Origin: Geosporobacter subterraneus DSM 17957
Lineage (GTDB): Bacteria; Bacillota; Clostridia; Peptostreptococcales; Thermotaleaceae
NCBI RefSeq assembly: GCF_900142145.1
Contig: NZ_FQZV01000003.1
Coordinates: 62,001 to 126,000, forward strand
Direction of reading: 5' to 3'
Length of the DNA stretch: 64,000 nucleotides
Shown here: positions 17,217-25,623 of the stretch, one piece after another
Numbering within the stretch: position 1 is the first letter of the stretch
Layout: each line of letters begins with the position of its first letter
Notes under the pieces: model-generated
What the model was told of the DNA's origin: nothing
Seen by the model: the letters and a program-made list of their open reading frames with translations, nothing else
Databases searched by the model: none
Program-made: the position numbers and the translations under genes

Positions 17217-18168
17217 CTTAGAATATAGAACTTTAGGACGTTCAGGCATACAGGTTTCAAGGCTGTGCTTTGGTGCATTGACTATCGGACCCCTACAGGC
17301 TAATATGACCGTAGAGGCAGGGGCTGCTATTATTCAAGAAGCCTTTTCCCTAGGCGTAAATTTTATAGATACAGCGGAGCTTTATCAGACCTATCCCCAT
17401 ATTCGTAGAGCGATAAAAGCCATGGACAGGCAGAAGCTGGTTATAGCAACCAAGTCTTACGCTTATGACAAAGGAACTGCAGAAGCCAGTCTGAATATGG
17501 CACGCAAAGAACTTGACTTGGATCAAATTGATATTTTTTTGTTGCATGAACAGGAAAATGAACATACTATTAGGGGACACATGGAAGCCTTAGAGTATTT
17601 CAAAAGTATGAAGGAAGCTGGTATTCTAAAGGCAGTGGGAATTTCTACCCACCACATTGCAGCGGTTAGAGCTGCTGCTGAAATAGATGAGATCGACATC
17701 ATACACCCGATCATAAATATGACAGGACTGGGTATACAGGACGGCTCTATAAAGGAAATGATAGAAGCCCTCGAAACAGCTCATCAAAGAGGAAAGGGAA
17801 TTTATGGAATGAAGCCTCTTGGTGGAGGCAATCTTATTCATGATGCAGATCAATGCTTTCAGTTTGTATTGAACCTGCCATTTTTAGATGCTGTTGCCGT
17901 CGGAATGCAGACTATAGAGGAAGTGCAGGCTAATGTTATGCGGTTTAAAGGTATTTCTATACCGAAAGCATTACAAGATAAAATCAACACAATGCCCAGA
18001 AGGCTCCATATTGATAAATGGTGTGAAACATGTGGCGCTTGTATTCCAAAATGCAGTCAAAAGTCTTTAGCCATTAAGAATAATATTTTGACTGTTGACC
18101 CTAAAACCTGTGTTTTATGTGGGTATTGCAGCAGCTATTGTCCTAATTTCTGTATTAAAATTGTATAA
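17209..18168 (+). CDS. Aldo/keto reductase with C-terminal 4Fe-4S ferredoxin domain
   Basis: The first 255 or so residues form an NADPH-type aldo/keto reductase barrel: LGRSGIQVSRLCFG, catalytic Asp and Tyr in DTAELYQTYP, Lys in VIATKSYA, and LLHEQEN. The C-terminus carries a ferredoxin domain of two cysteine groups, CETCGACIPKCSQKS and CVLCGYCSSYCPNFC, typical of clostridial Fe-S aldo/keto reductases. Electrons could pass between an organic substrate and a low-potential carrier. The substrate is unknown. It overlaps the preceding membrane protein by 8 bases and ruvX follows 15 bases on, so all belong to one operon. Confidence 0.92.
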   Translation: MSSLEYRTLGRSGIQVSRLCFGALTIGPLQANMTVEAGAAIIQEAFSLGVNFIDTAELYQTYPHIRRAIKAMDRQKLVIATKSYAYDKGTAEASLNMARKELDLDQIDIFLLHEQENEHTIRGHMEALEYFKSMKEAGILKAVGISTHHIAAVRAAAEIDEIDIIHPIINMTGLGIQDGSIKEMIEALETAHQRGKGIYGMKPLGGGNLIHDADQCFQFVLNLPFLDAVAVGMQTIEEVQANVMRFKGISIPKALQDKINTMPRRLHIDKWCETCGACIPKCSQKSLAIKNNILTVDPKTCVLCGYCSSYCPNFCIKIV

Positions 18169-18183
18169 AGTGAGGAGTTTTAT

Positions 18184-18594
18184 ATGCGTGCTATGGGATT
18201 GGATGTTGGAGATAAAACGATCGGCGTTGCAGTAAGTGATTTATTGGGCCTTACCGCCCAAGGCCTTGAGACCATTAGAAGAACCAAAAAAAAAGCCGAT
18301 TATGCAAGGATCGGCGAACTGATTAAGGAAAAGGACGTCAGCAAAATTATAGTAGGCCTGCCTAAAAACATGAATGGTACCATTGGGCCTCAAGGAGAGA
18401 AAGTTCTAGAGTTTGTGGAAGGGTTAAAAAACCGTTTTAAAGTAGAGATCATTCTATGGGATGAGCGACTTACTACTGTTGCCGCTGAAAGATCCCTAAT
18501 TGAAGCAGATATGCGCAGGGAGAAGCGAAAAACAGTAATCGATATGGTGGCAGCCACATATATTCTACAGGGATACCTGGATAGTCGCAGGTGA
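18184..18594 (+). CDS. ruvX: Holliday junction resolvase-like RNase RuvX (YqgF)
   Basis: A 136-residue RNase H-fold protein of the YqgF family, involved in 16S rRNA 5' processing or junction resolution. The acidic catalytic residues sit in [38 protein letters not shown] and DMVAATYIL. Length is standard. It has a GTGAGGAG ribosome site and precedes the DUF1292 gene by 13 bases, the usual Firmicute arrangement. Confidence 0.94.
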   Translation: MRAMGLDVGDKTIGVAVSDLLGLTAQGLETIRRTKKKADYARIGELIKEKDVSKIIVGLPKNMNGTIGPQGEKVLEFVEGLKNRFKVEIILWDERLTTVAAERSLIEADMRREKRKTVIDMVAATYILQGYLDSRR

Positions 18595-18607
18595 AAGGGG
18601 TGAAAAA

Positions 18608-18877
18608 ATGGAGAACGAAAATATTGTAACCCTTCTTGATGAGGAAGGAAAAGAAACAGATTTTGAGGTTATTGCCACACTGGAAGTAAATGAAAGCGAA
18701 TACGCAATCCTGCTTCCTTTAGATGGAGATAGTGAGGAAGCGTTCATCTTCAGAATGATCGAAGAGAACGGCAGCTATTCTTTAGAGTGTGTAGAAGATG
18801 ACGAAGAATTCAATGCAGTAGCAGCTGCATATGAAGAATTGATGCAGGAAGAAGAAAACGATGAGGAATATGAGTAA
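18608..18877 (+). CDS. DUF1292 acidic protein (YrzB-like)
   Basis: An 89-residue, very acidic protein with the DUF1292 pattern: VTLLDEEGKETDFEVIATLE, then EYAILLPLDG and a Glu-rich tail. Function is unknown; it is almost always next to ruvX. It ends the operon before a terminator. Confidence 0.92.
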   Translation: MENENIVTLLDEEGKETDFEVIATLEVNESEYAILLPLDGDSEEAFIFRMIEENGSYSLECVEDDEEFNAVAAAYEELMQEEENDEEYE

Positions 18878-18892
18878 GCTGCTAATAGAGAT

Positions 18893-18926
18893 AAACTATA
18901 GTTTGAAGAAAACTATAGTTTTTTTC
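18893..18926 (+). terminator. Rho-independent terminator
   Basis: Nine-bp stem AAACTATAG / CTATAGTTT with an 11-base loop, followed by T residues. Confidence 0.85.
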
Positions 18927-19001
18927 TATAAACACTTTAGAAATAATTATATTATAATAGTAGATAGTTGATTTAATGATTTCACGAATGGAGGATACTA
19001 C

Positions 19002-19589
19002 TTGTTAGATACGAAAGCAAGAGTGTATGTGCAGCCAGTTTTTAATCAAATTGCAAGGGTTTTTATCAAAACTATGTTAACACCAAAACAAATCACAGTG
19101 TTAGCTTTAATTTTTGGAATTTTTAGTTCTATAATGCTTTACTATGATCTAGCTTGGATTGCATTACTACTGTTATGGATTTCAGGTTTTTTTGATGTAA
19201 TAGACGGCTCCATTGCAAGATTAACCGGCCAAAGCAGTGAACTTGGAGCATTAATGGACATTATTTTTGACAGAATTGTAGAAATTGGTATTATATTATC
19301 CCTAGCTTTGAAATATCATGATGCAAGGATGTCGCTGATGTTTTTGTTATCATCTATTATTTTTTCCTTCTCTATTTTCCTAACAGTAGGTGCCTTAAGC
19401 GATAGAAAGAGTGAAAAAGCATTTTATTATCAAGCTGGACTAGCAGAACGAACTGAAACCTTTATCGTTTTTTCTTTGATTATGCTTTTCCCTGACTTAC
19501 GGATAGTATTCATCAATCTATTTACGATCATGATCCTCTATACAGGAGCACAACGCTTTTATGAGGCATATAAAATTTTTGGCAAATAA
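19002..19589 (+). CDS. CDP-alcohol phosphatidyltransferase
   Basis: An integral membrane enzyme of 195 residues with about five or six membrane helices that joins a CDP-lipid to an alcohol. The complete signature D-G-x2-A-R-x8-G-x3-D-x3-D is present (DGSIARLTGQSSELGALMDI then IFD, about residues 67-89). It is more like the archaetidyl/inositol-phosphate type than PgsA, but the alcohol acceptor is not clear. The start is TTG with GGAGGATACTAC before it. A TATAAT at 18953 may be its promoter. It precedes the ABC importer by 45 bases and may be cotranscribed. Confidence 0.88.
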   Translation: MLDTKARVYVQPVFNQIARVFIKTMLTPKQITVLALIFGIFSSIMLYYDLAWIALLLLWISGFFDVIDGSIARLTGQSSELGALMDIIFDRIVEIGIILSLALKYHDARMSLMFLLSSIIFSFSIFLTVGALSDRKSEKAFYYQAGLAERTETFIVFSLIMLFPDLRIVFINLFTIMILYTGAQRFYEAYKIFGK

Positions 19590-19634
19590 CTGTTATTTTT
19601 TTTTTGTAAAAAACTATTTGATGAGGTGACAATC

Positions 19635-20873
19635 ATGAAAAAAAGGATTTTGATATTTTTATTAATAGGACTACTCAGCATATCCATCATTGGATGCAGC
19701 AGCAAGGTATCTACTCCAGTATCCAAAGATGTCTTGGATATGGAGTGGTCAGAGGTAGAATCGGCGGCAAAAGGATCGGTGGTAAACTTTTACGGATGGG
19801 GTGGCGATGAAAAGGTAAATAGATGGCTGGATACGGTTATCGCACCTGCATTAAAGGACAACTATGATATTACGCTCAATAGGGTGCCGATGAATGCAGA
19901 AGACTTCTTAAATAAACTTTTGGGAGACAAACAGGTGGGTAATGAAAAGGGAAGTATAGATGTACTCTGGATCAACGGAGAAAACTTTTACACAGCTAAA
20001 AACAACGAATTGCTCTTTGGGCCATTTTTAGATAAACTGCCAAATGCACAGAAATATATCAATCTTGATGAAGAGGATGTTAAATACGATTTTGGTTATC
20101 CGGTTGAAGGCTACGAAGCGCCCTATGGAAAAGCACAGCTGGTATTCATATATGATAGGGCCAAGATTGATGCCCCACCGAAAAACCATATAGAACTGCT
20201 AGAACTGGCAAAAAAGTATCCAGGAAAAATCACCTATCCTGCACCTCCTGATTTTACCGGCAGTGCTTTTGTCAGAAACATTATATATGATGTATGCGGC
20301 TACGAAACCTTCCAAACCTTAGAAGATGGCGCTTTGGAAAACAATGTAGCTCCTGGTATGGACTATTTAAGAGAATTGAAGCCCTATCTGTGGAGAAAGG
20401 GCGAAACCTATCCTGCTACAGTGGCCCAGCTGAATAATATGTTTGCTGATGGTGAAGTTTTATTCGGGATGAGCTACACCCCTTATTATGCTTCAGGAAG
20501 AATAACAGATGGAGAGTTTTCAGAGACCACAGATACCTTTGTATTTGATAAGGGTAACATTGGAAATACCCATTTTTTAGCAATCCCCTTTAATGCACAA
20601 AACAAAGCCGGGGCTATGGTAACCATAAATTATATCGAAGGCTTTGAGGCACAGATTTCTAAATACAATCCTGAACAGTGGGGAGATCTTCCAGTGCTAG
20701 ACTATAACAAGCTCTCACAGGAAGAAAAGCAGGTGTTTGATAGTATTCCATTGGGCAAGGGTGGAATTCCGCAGAATATATTAATGGAACATCGTGTGCC
20801 GGAAATGCCTGCACGATTTATTCCACGCATTGAAGAGATTTGGGTACAGGTACTATCAAAAAAGGGTGAGTAG
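19635..20873 (+). CDS. ABC importer substrate-binding lipoprotein (YnjB-like)
   Basis: The receptor of the following importer. The N-terminus is a lipoprotein signal (MKKRILIFLLIGLLSISIIG then Cys), giving a membrane-anchored protein of about 410 residues. The body matches the YnjB-type binding proteins: VVNFYGWGGDEKVNRW, IDVLWINGENFYTAKNNELLFG, YPAPPDFTGSAFVRN and AIPFNAQNKAGAMV. The ligand of the YnjBCD family has not been firmly established. Ligand-binding geometry resembles thiamine/iron-type group 1 binding proteins. GAGGTGACAATC before the ATG at 19635 decides the start over 19626. Confidence 0.88.
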   Translation: MKKRILIFLLIGLLSISIIGCSSKVSTPVSKDVLDMEWSEVESAAKGSVVNFYGWGGDEKVNRWLDTVIAPALKDNYDITLNRVPMNAEDFLNKLLGDKQVGNEKGSIDVLWINGENFYTAKNNELLFGPFLDKLPNAQKYINLDEEDVKYDFGYPVEGYEAPYGKAQLVFIYDRAKIDAPPKNHIELLELAKKYPGKITYPAPPDFTGSAFVRNIIYDVCGYETFQTLEDGALENNVAPGMDYLRELKPYLWRKGETYPATVAQLNNMFADGEVLFGMSYTPYYASGRITDGEFSETTDTFVFDKGNIGNTHFLAIPFNAQNKAGAMVTINYIEGFEAQISKYNPEQWGDLPVLDYNKLSQEEKQVFDSIPLGKGGIPQNILMEHRVPEMPARFIPRIEEIWVQVLSKKGE

Positions 20874-20875
20874 CA

Positions 20876-21742
20876 TTGAATAGCAGAACCTTAAAACCCT
20901 ATATACTTCTAGCTCCCGTTCTAATGATCCTATCAGGTATATTTATCGGAGGCTTATCTATGGCTTTGGCACAGAGCCTTGGCTATTTTCCCGTAGTTGG
21001 TCTTAGAAACATTACATTATTCTACTATAGGGAGGTTCTAAGGGATAGCAGTTTTCTAACTGCTTTAGCTTTTAGCTTGTATACATCCTTTGTATCTTCG
21101 CTGTTCTCCGTGGGCATAGGTGTATTGCTTTCATATCTTTTGATTCAAAAAAATAATTCAGAGAAGCTTGTAAGCATATTTTACAAGCTTCCTATTATTG
21201 TTCCTCATACGGTTGCAGTGCTGCTCATGTTGAATATATTCTTTGACAGTGGAATTCTTGCCAGATTGTTTTATCATCTTGATTTGATTCAAGACTCTTC
21301 TCAATTTTCAAAGCTGGTATTTGATAAAAGAGGTTTCGGGATTATTATTACTTATATATGGAAGGAAGTACCCTTCATCACTATGGTAGTCTATACAGTT
21401 ATGAGCAAAATCAATAGCAAATTAGCCGATGCAGCGGCTAATTTAGGTGCAAACAGACGTCAAATTTTCATTCATGTACTGTTACCTTTGCTGCTGCCTA
21501 CTATATCCTCCGCCTTTATTATCATTTTCGCTTTTTCTTTTGGAGCTTTTGAAGTTCCTTACTTGATCGGTCCAACTTTTCCCAAGGCATTGCCGGTCAT
21601 GGCTTATATTAACTATATTCATCCTGATATGACCAATAGGCCCTATACCATGGTAATCTTAATGTGTATTACATTTATATGTATTCTGCTTACAATGCTC
21701 TATACTAAACTTTTTAATCTCATTCTTCAATATGATAGGTGA
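20876..21742 (+). CDS. ABC importer permease, first subunit (YnjC N-half-like)
   Basis: A 288-residue permease with six or seven membrane segments and the EAA loop DAAANLGANRRQIFIHVLLP (about residues 186-205) that docks the ATPase. It starts with TTG two bases after the lipoprotein stop. In Escherichia coli ynjC is one long permease gene with two such halves; here they are two genes, this and the next. The overlap with the next gene's region shows an operon. Confidence 0.9.
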   Translation: MNSRTLKPYILLAPVLMILSGIFIGGLSMALAQSLGYFPVVGLRNITLFYYREVLRDSSFLTALAFSLYTSFVSSLFSVGIGVLLSYLLIQKNNSEKLVSIFYKLPIIVPHTVAVLLMLNIFFDSGILARLFYHLDLIQDSSQFSKLVFDKRGFGIIITYIWKEVPFITMVVYTVMSKINSKLADAAANLGANRRQIFIHVLLPLLLPTISSAFIIIFAFSFGAFEVPYLIGPTFPKALPVMAYINYIHPDMTNRPYTMVILMCITFICILLTMLYTKLFNLILQYDR

Positions 21743-21747
21743 TCAAT

Positions 21748-22554
21748 ATGAGAGAACGTAAGTGGGTTCAGGAAATCCTCCTGTATTCTATTGTTTTCCT
21801 GCTAACATTACCGATTTTTATTTTACTGATTTGGTCCTTTACAAAAACTTGGCCATGGCCTGATCTCATTCCAAAAGATGTTGGCCTAAGGGGATGGCGA
21901 TATATTATTGATCCCCATACGAAAATATTGAAAATTTTGTGCTTTAGTTTCTTCCTATCTCTGGCCGTTACCTTTGTAACGCTGTTGGTAAGTCTTCCGG
22001 CGGCAAAGGCAATAGGCCAGCATAATTTTAAAGGAAAAAAAGCTATACAAATCTTTATTTTATCGCCCATCATCGTGCCACCTCTTGCTGTGGCCATGGG
22101 AATCCATGTGAAATTCATCCAAATGGGCTTAGCCGATACCTTTTGGGGAATATTATTGGTTCATCTGATCCCCTGCATACCTTATGCTGTGCGAATTCTC
22201 ACCAATGTATATGAGGCCTTAGGCACGAGGATGGAGCAGCAGGCGAGAATACTTGGAGCCAACCGTTTACAGACACAGTTCCATGTTATGCTGCCATTGT
22301 TGGCACCGGGATTAGTTTCTGCAGGCAGCTTAGTTTTTATCATTTCCTTTAGCCAATACTTCTTAACCTATTTGGTCGGTGGAGGAAAAATCATTACCTT
22401 ATCCATGGTTCTGTTTCCGTTTATCGAAAGCGGTGATCGGGCCATTGCATCTGCCCTTAGCCTGATCTTTATCGCTATAACCCTTATTTTTTTTCTCCTT
22501 ATAAATAAAATCTTAAGAACTCATTTAAATACCCAGGATTATTTTTATCTTTAA
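21748..22554 (+). CDS. ABC importer permease, second subunit
   Basis: A 268-residue permease with six membrane segments and a second EAA loop QQARILGANRLQTQFHVMLP. The ATG at 21748 follows AGGTGATCAAT; a GTG at 21739 would overlap the previous gene. It is the partner of the upstream permease. It contains WSFTKTWPWPDLIPKDVGLRGW, typical of this family's second half. Confidence 0.9.
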   Translation: MRERKWVQEILLYSIVFLLTLPIFILLIWSFTKTWPWPDLIPKDVGLRGWRYIIDPHTKILKILCFSFFLSLAVTFVTLLVSLPAAKAIGQHNFKGKKAIQIFILSPIIVPPLAVAMGIHVKFIQMGLADTFWGILLVHLIPCIPYAVRILTNVYEALGTRMEQQARILGANRLQTQFHVMLPLLAPGLVSAGSLVFIISFSQYFLTYLVGGGKIITLSMVLFPFIESGDRAIASALSLIFIAITLIFFLLINKILRTHLNTQDYFYL

Positions 22555-22573
22555 AAGATTGGACGGTTTAATC

Positions 22574-23593
22574 ATGAATGAATTGCAACTCATCAATATA
22601 TCCAAGCATTTTGATCAAAAAATTGTTTTAAATGAAATCAATTTTTCTGTTCGTAAGGGGGAATTAGTTTCATTATTGGGCCCTTCCGGCTGTGGAAAAA
22701 CGACTCTGCTGAAAATCATTGCAGGACTCCTTCCGCCTGATGGAGGACAACTCCTCTTCGATGGCAACTCTATCCTAAATATACCGGTTGAAAGAAGGGG
22801 TACGGTCATGGTATTTCAGGATTACTTGCTGTTTCCTCATTTAAATGTCTGGAACAATATTGGTTTTGGTTTGCGGATGGCAGGAAAAGGGAGAGAAGAA
22901 CAGGCAAAAAAGATTAATGAGATGCTAGAGCTTGTTGAGTTGCATGGCTTTGAAAAAAAATATCCCAGAGAATTATCCGGTGGACAAAAGCAGAGGGTGG
23001 CACTAGCCAGGGCCCTAGCAATAGAACCTAAGGTACTACTATTGGACGAGCCTTTTTCTAATCTAGACGCAAGGCTTAGGGAAAGCATGCGGGACTTTGT
23101 ATGCGGGTTGCAGAAAAAGCTAAAAATAACAACTATATTGGTAACCCACGATAAGGAAGAAGCTTTATTGTCATCAGACCGAATTGTATTGCTGTTGGAT
23201 GGGAAAGTACAGCAGATCGGCACACCAGAGGAAATATATCTGATGCCGAAAAATAGGGAAGCAGCCAATTTTCTTGGTAAAAAGAACTATTTAAAGGGCA
23301 GGATAGAGAAAGGAATCTTTTACTATAGCGGCGGTGAATTAAAATCAGAAGAAAGAGCAGACGGTACTTATTGGATGATGATCCGACCGGAAGAAATTAA
23401 ATTGAAAAAAGATAAAGGAAATGCCTCTGCTATTATTGTAGATATGCGTTTTGCAGGGGATCGGATCTATTATAAAGTGAAGCTTGGGGAAGAAATGCTA
23501 GAGTGTCTGATGCTGCCAGATACTATTTTTTCCATAGGGGAAGCTGTAAATCTGTCTATGGACCTACAAAATATAATTCTCTTTCCTGAATAA
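22574..23593 (+). CDS. ABC importer ATPase (YnjD-like)
   Basis: The 339-residue energy-coupling subunit. Walker A GPSGCGKTTLL, Q-loop VMVFQDYLLFPH, signature LSGGQKQRVALARAL, Walker B LLLDEPFSNLD and switch His in LVTHDKEEA are all intact. Residues after about 240 form a TOBE-like regulatory domain (MMIRPEEIKLKK). A TTG at 22559 is possible; the ATG at 22574 fits the domain start. It ends the importer operon; a MITE-like repeat lies immediately downstream. Confidence 0.92.
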   Translation: MNELQLINISKHFDQKIVLNEINFSVRKGELVSLLGPSGCGKTTLLKIIAGLLPPDGGQLLFDGNSILNIPVERRGTVMVFQDYLLFPHLNVWNNIGFGLRMAGKGREEQAKKINEMLELVELHGFEKKYPRELSGGQKQRVALARALAIEPKVLLLDEPFSNLDARLRESMRDFVCGLQKKLKITTILVTHDKEEALLSSDRIVLLLDGKVQQIGTPEEIYLMPKNREAANFLGKKNYLKGRIEKGIFYYSGGELKSEERADGTYWMMIRPEEIKLKKDKGNASAIIVDMRFAGDRIYYKVKLGEEMLECLMLPDTIFSIGEAVNLSMDLQNIILFPE

Positions 23594-23614
23594 TAAAAGG
23601 ACGCTCGAATCAAT

Positions 23615-23759
23615 GCCACTGAAAAAGTCAAAAATACTGCAAAAAGTCTGGTTTGTCATCCTGAGCGCAGCGAAGGATCTGAGAAATTAAGCGCTTTTAA
23701 AAATTCTTTAATCCACGATCTTTTATTTAGAATGACAGAACCTGGACTTTTTCAGTGAC
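23615..23759. repeat. MITE-like 145-bp inverted-repeat element
   Basis: Fifteen-base ends GCCACTGAAAAAGTC (23615-23629) and GACTTTTTCAGTGAC (23745-23759) are inverted copies with one mismatch. Inside, GGTTTGTCATCCTGAG and GAATGACAGAACC extend the pairing, so the whole element folds into a long hairpin. It contains TGTCATCCTGAGCGCAGCGA followed by AGGATCT, a repeat also seen at 51089 and 62363. There is no coding capacity. Confidence 0.75.
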
Positions 23760-23874
23760 CTTGCTGAAATCCTGTTTTAGAATTTCTGTATTGGCAATCT
23801 TCATGCGTAGACTCAGGCGATGAAAGGGAAGCAGGTTTTCCAGATATATGCATGAAAGACTTGGAGGGTTTAAA

Positions 23875-24576
23875 TTGAAAATACGTATACAAGGCGAATT
23901 AAAAGAAGCTAGGTTTATAAAGAGATTGAATCGTTTTATTGGAGAAATTTTCATTGATGGGGATATTCAGAAAACCCATATAGCCAATACTGGGAGGATG
24001 AGAGAACTGCTGACGGAGGGGGCCAGAATTGTCGTCAGACAGGTACAGGATAAAAAAAGAAAAACCGCCTATGATCTTTTGATGGTTTACAAAGAGGATG
24101 TTCTGGTTTCCATCGATTCGAAGCTGCCAAATATTCTGCTGGAAAAAGGCTTTGAGAGCAACAGTATACCAGCTTTTAAAGACTATACATCTGTTAAAAA
24201 AGAGGTGACCTTCGGCAAGAGCCGATTTGACCTTCTTATCCATCGGCAGCGGGATGCAGCCTTTATTGAAGCCAAATGTGTAACCTATGTGCGGGAGGAT
24301 CATGTGGCATCGTTTCCTGATGCTCCTACAGAGCGAGGTAGAAAGCATGTACTGGAACTAATGGAAGCCCTTCAGGCAGGAATGCGGGGAGCTGTCTATT
24401 TTATCGTTCAAAGGGAAGATGCCATTGCATTTACACCGAATCGTATGATGGATCCTCATTTTGCAGATGCGGTAGTGGAGGCCTATCATGCAGGTGTAGA
24501 ATTCTACGCATATATCTGTAAAGTTGCACCTGGGGAAATTCAAATTTATAAGGAGATTCCTATATTTTTCACTTGA
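23875..24576 (+). CDS. sfsA: SfsA family protein
   Basis: A 233-residue SfsA protein with an N-terminal OB-like nucleic-acid-binding part (EARFIKRLNRFIGEIFIDG, HIANTGRMRELL) and a C-terminal PD-(D/E)XK nuclease-like part with FGKSRFDLLI, AFIEAKCVTY and FPDAPTERGRKHVLEL. The DNA-binding role was described in Escherichia coli sugar-fermentation stimulation; nuclease activity is inferred. The TTG at 23875 after GGAGGGTTTAAA is preferred to an ATG at 23848. It stands alone between a repeat and a zinc-ribbon gene. Confidence 0.92.
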   Translation: MKIRIQGELKEARFIKRLNRFIGEIFIDGDIQKTHIANTGRMRELLTEGARIVVRQVQDKKRKTAYDLLMVYKEDVLVSIDSKLPNILLEKGFESNSIPAFKDYTSVKKEVTFGKSRFDLLIHRQRDAAFIEAKCVTYVREDHVASFPDAPTERGRKHVLELMEALQAGMRGAVYFIVQREDAIAFTPNRMMDPHFADAVVEAYHAGVEFYAYICKVAPGEIQIYKEIPIFFT

Positions 24577-24657
24577 TTTATCTATCAGAAGATGGTAAAT
24601 TGTAATTGAGAATAAATGTCATTGCCTTTATATACAATTGGGAAGGATGAACCTCTT

Positions 24658-24810
24658 ATGCCAATGCTTTGTAAAACCTGCGGGAATCAAATTGCTGATA
24701 ACTCGATAAAACGATGCCCCAGATGCTATACCATCATTAAGGAACCGCCAAAATGCGGTGACTGTAAAGGCTGCTCTTTAGGGAAGAAGGATTGCACAGA
24801 TAAAGTGTAG
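24658..24810 (+). CDS. Small cysteine-rich zinc-ribbon protein
   Basis: A 50-residue protein (from the ATG at 24658; an ATG at 24616 is also open) with two CxxC pairs, CKTCGNQ and CPRCYT, forming a zinc ribbon. A further group CGDCKGCSLGKKDC follows. No function is known. It lies between sfsA and fur. The start is uncertain because the nearest purine-rich site is 10-15 bases away. Confidence 0.65.
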   Translation: MPMLCKTCGNQIADNSIKRCPRCYTIIKEPPKCGDCKGCSLGKKDCTDKV

Positions 24811-24922
24811 AAATTTTCAATTGAAATTGTACATTTTTCAATATTATTTTTATTTTCCCTTGACTTTTCCAGATTTAGGCTTTAAACTAATCATGACAGA
24901 GATTATTAATTGAAAAGAAGGT

Positions 24923-25363
24923 GTGGATGTGACAGAAATCATGGAAGGTCTTAAGGATCAGTTAAAAGAGAAAGGCTATAAATTAACACCTCAAAGACGG
25001 GCTACACTGGATACAATTATTGAAAATCAAGGCAAACACCTTAGTACAGAAGAAATCTATGACATGGTTAAAGAGAAATGTCCGGAAATCGGGTTAGCAA
25101 CAGTTTACAGAACTTTACAACTACTGGACGAATTAGACGTAATATCCAAAATCAATTTTGACGACGGATGCAGCCGCTATGAACTTAATACCCATCAAGA
25201 TGATCATCAGCATCACCATTTGATCTGTTTAAAGTGCGGAAATGTTATTGAAGTAGAAGTTGATTTAATGGACGCTTTAGAGAACGAAATCGAAAAGAAT
25301 TATAATTTCGAGATCCGCGACCATAAAGTCAAGTTTTTTGGGTATTGCAGCAAGTGTAAATAA
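24923..25363 (+). CDS. fur: Fur/PerR family metal-dependent repressor
   Basis: A 146-residue Fur-family protein. The winged helix includes KLTPQRRATLDTIIENQG and EEIYDMVKEKCPEIGLATVYRTLQLL. The metal-sensing region is HQDDHQHHHLICLKCGNVIEVE and a second zinc-binding CxxC is in FGYCSKCK. Fur, PerR or Zur cannot be told apart from this alone; conserved clostridial context and the His-rich hinge favour Fur. The start is GTG at 24923 or 24929; AAGAAGG is better spaced for 24929. A terminator follows. Confidence 0.9.
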   Translation: MDVTEIMEGLKDQLKEKGYKLTPQRRATLDTIIENQGKHLSTEEIYDMVKEKCPEIGLATVYRTLQLLDELDVISKINFDDGCSRYELNTHQDDHQHHHLICLKCGNVIEVEVDLMDALENEIEKNYNFEIRDHKVKFFGYCSKCK

Positions 25364-25364
25364 T

Positions 25365-25392
25365 CCTGTAACGATAAAGTTGCAGGTTTTTT
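25365..25392 (+). terminator. Rho-independent terminator of fur
   Basis: Eight-bp stem CCTGTAAC / GTTGCAGG (one G-U pair) with loop GATAAA and six T residues. Confidence 0.85.
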
Positions 25393-25494
25393 CTTTTTAG
25401 CAACGTAAAATTTCATCCCCTGTCTGCTTATATAAAAATTTAAAATTAGCAATAATAACACATAAAGGCATGAAGGTGATTTCATAAGTGACTA

Positions 25495-25532
25495 GTTTAC
25501 ATATTGTAAACCGCTGTTAAATACTGTATAAT
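25495..25532 (+). promoter_or_regulatory. Promoter overlapped by a perfect operator-like palindrome
   Basis: GTTTACATATTGTAAAC (25495-25511) is a perfect 7-bp inverted repeat around TAT. The second arm supplies a -35 box TTGTAA (25504-25509), and TATAAT (25527-25532) follows after 17 bases. A dimeric repressor bound here would block the RNase J promoter. The regulator is unknown. Confidence 0.6.
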
Positions 25533-25623
25533 GGATTGTGCAAAAGGTGAACGGTTATCTTGAATTTAGAAATTACAACGGGTTCGGAATAATTGACATC
25601 GTATAAATTAGGAGAGTGATAAT

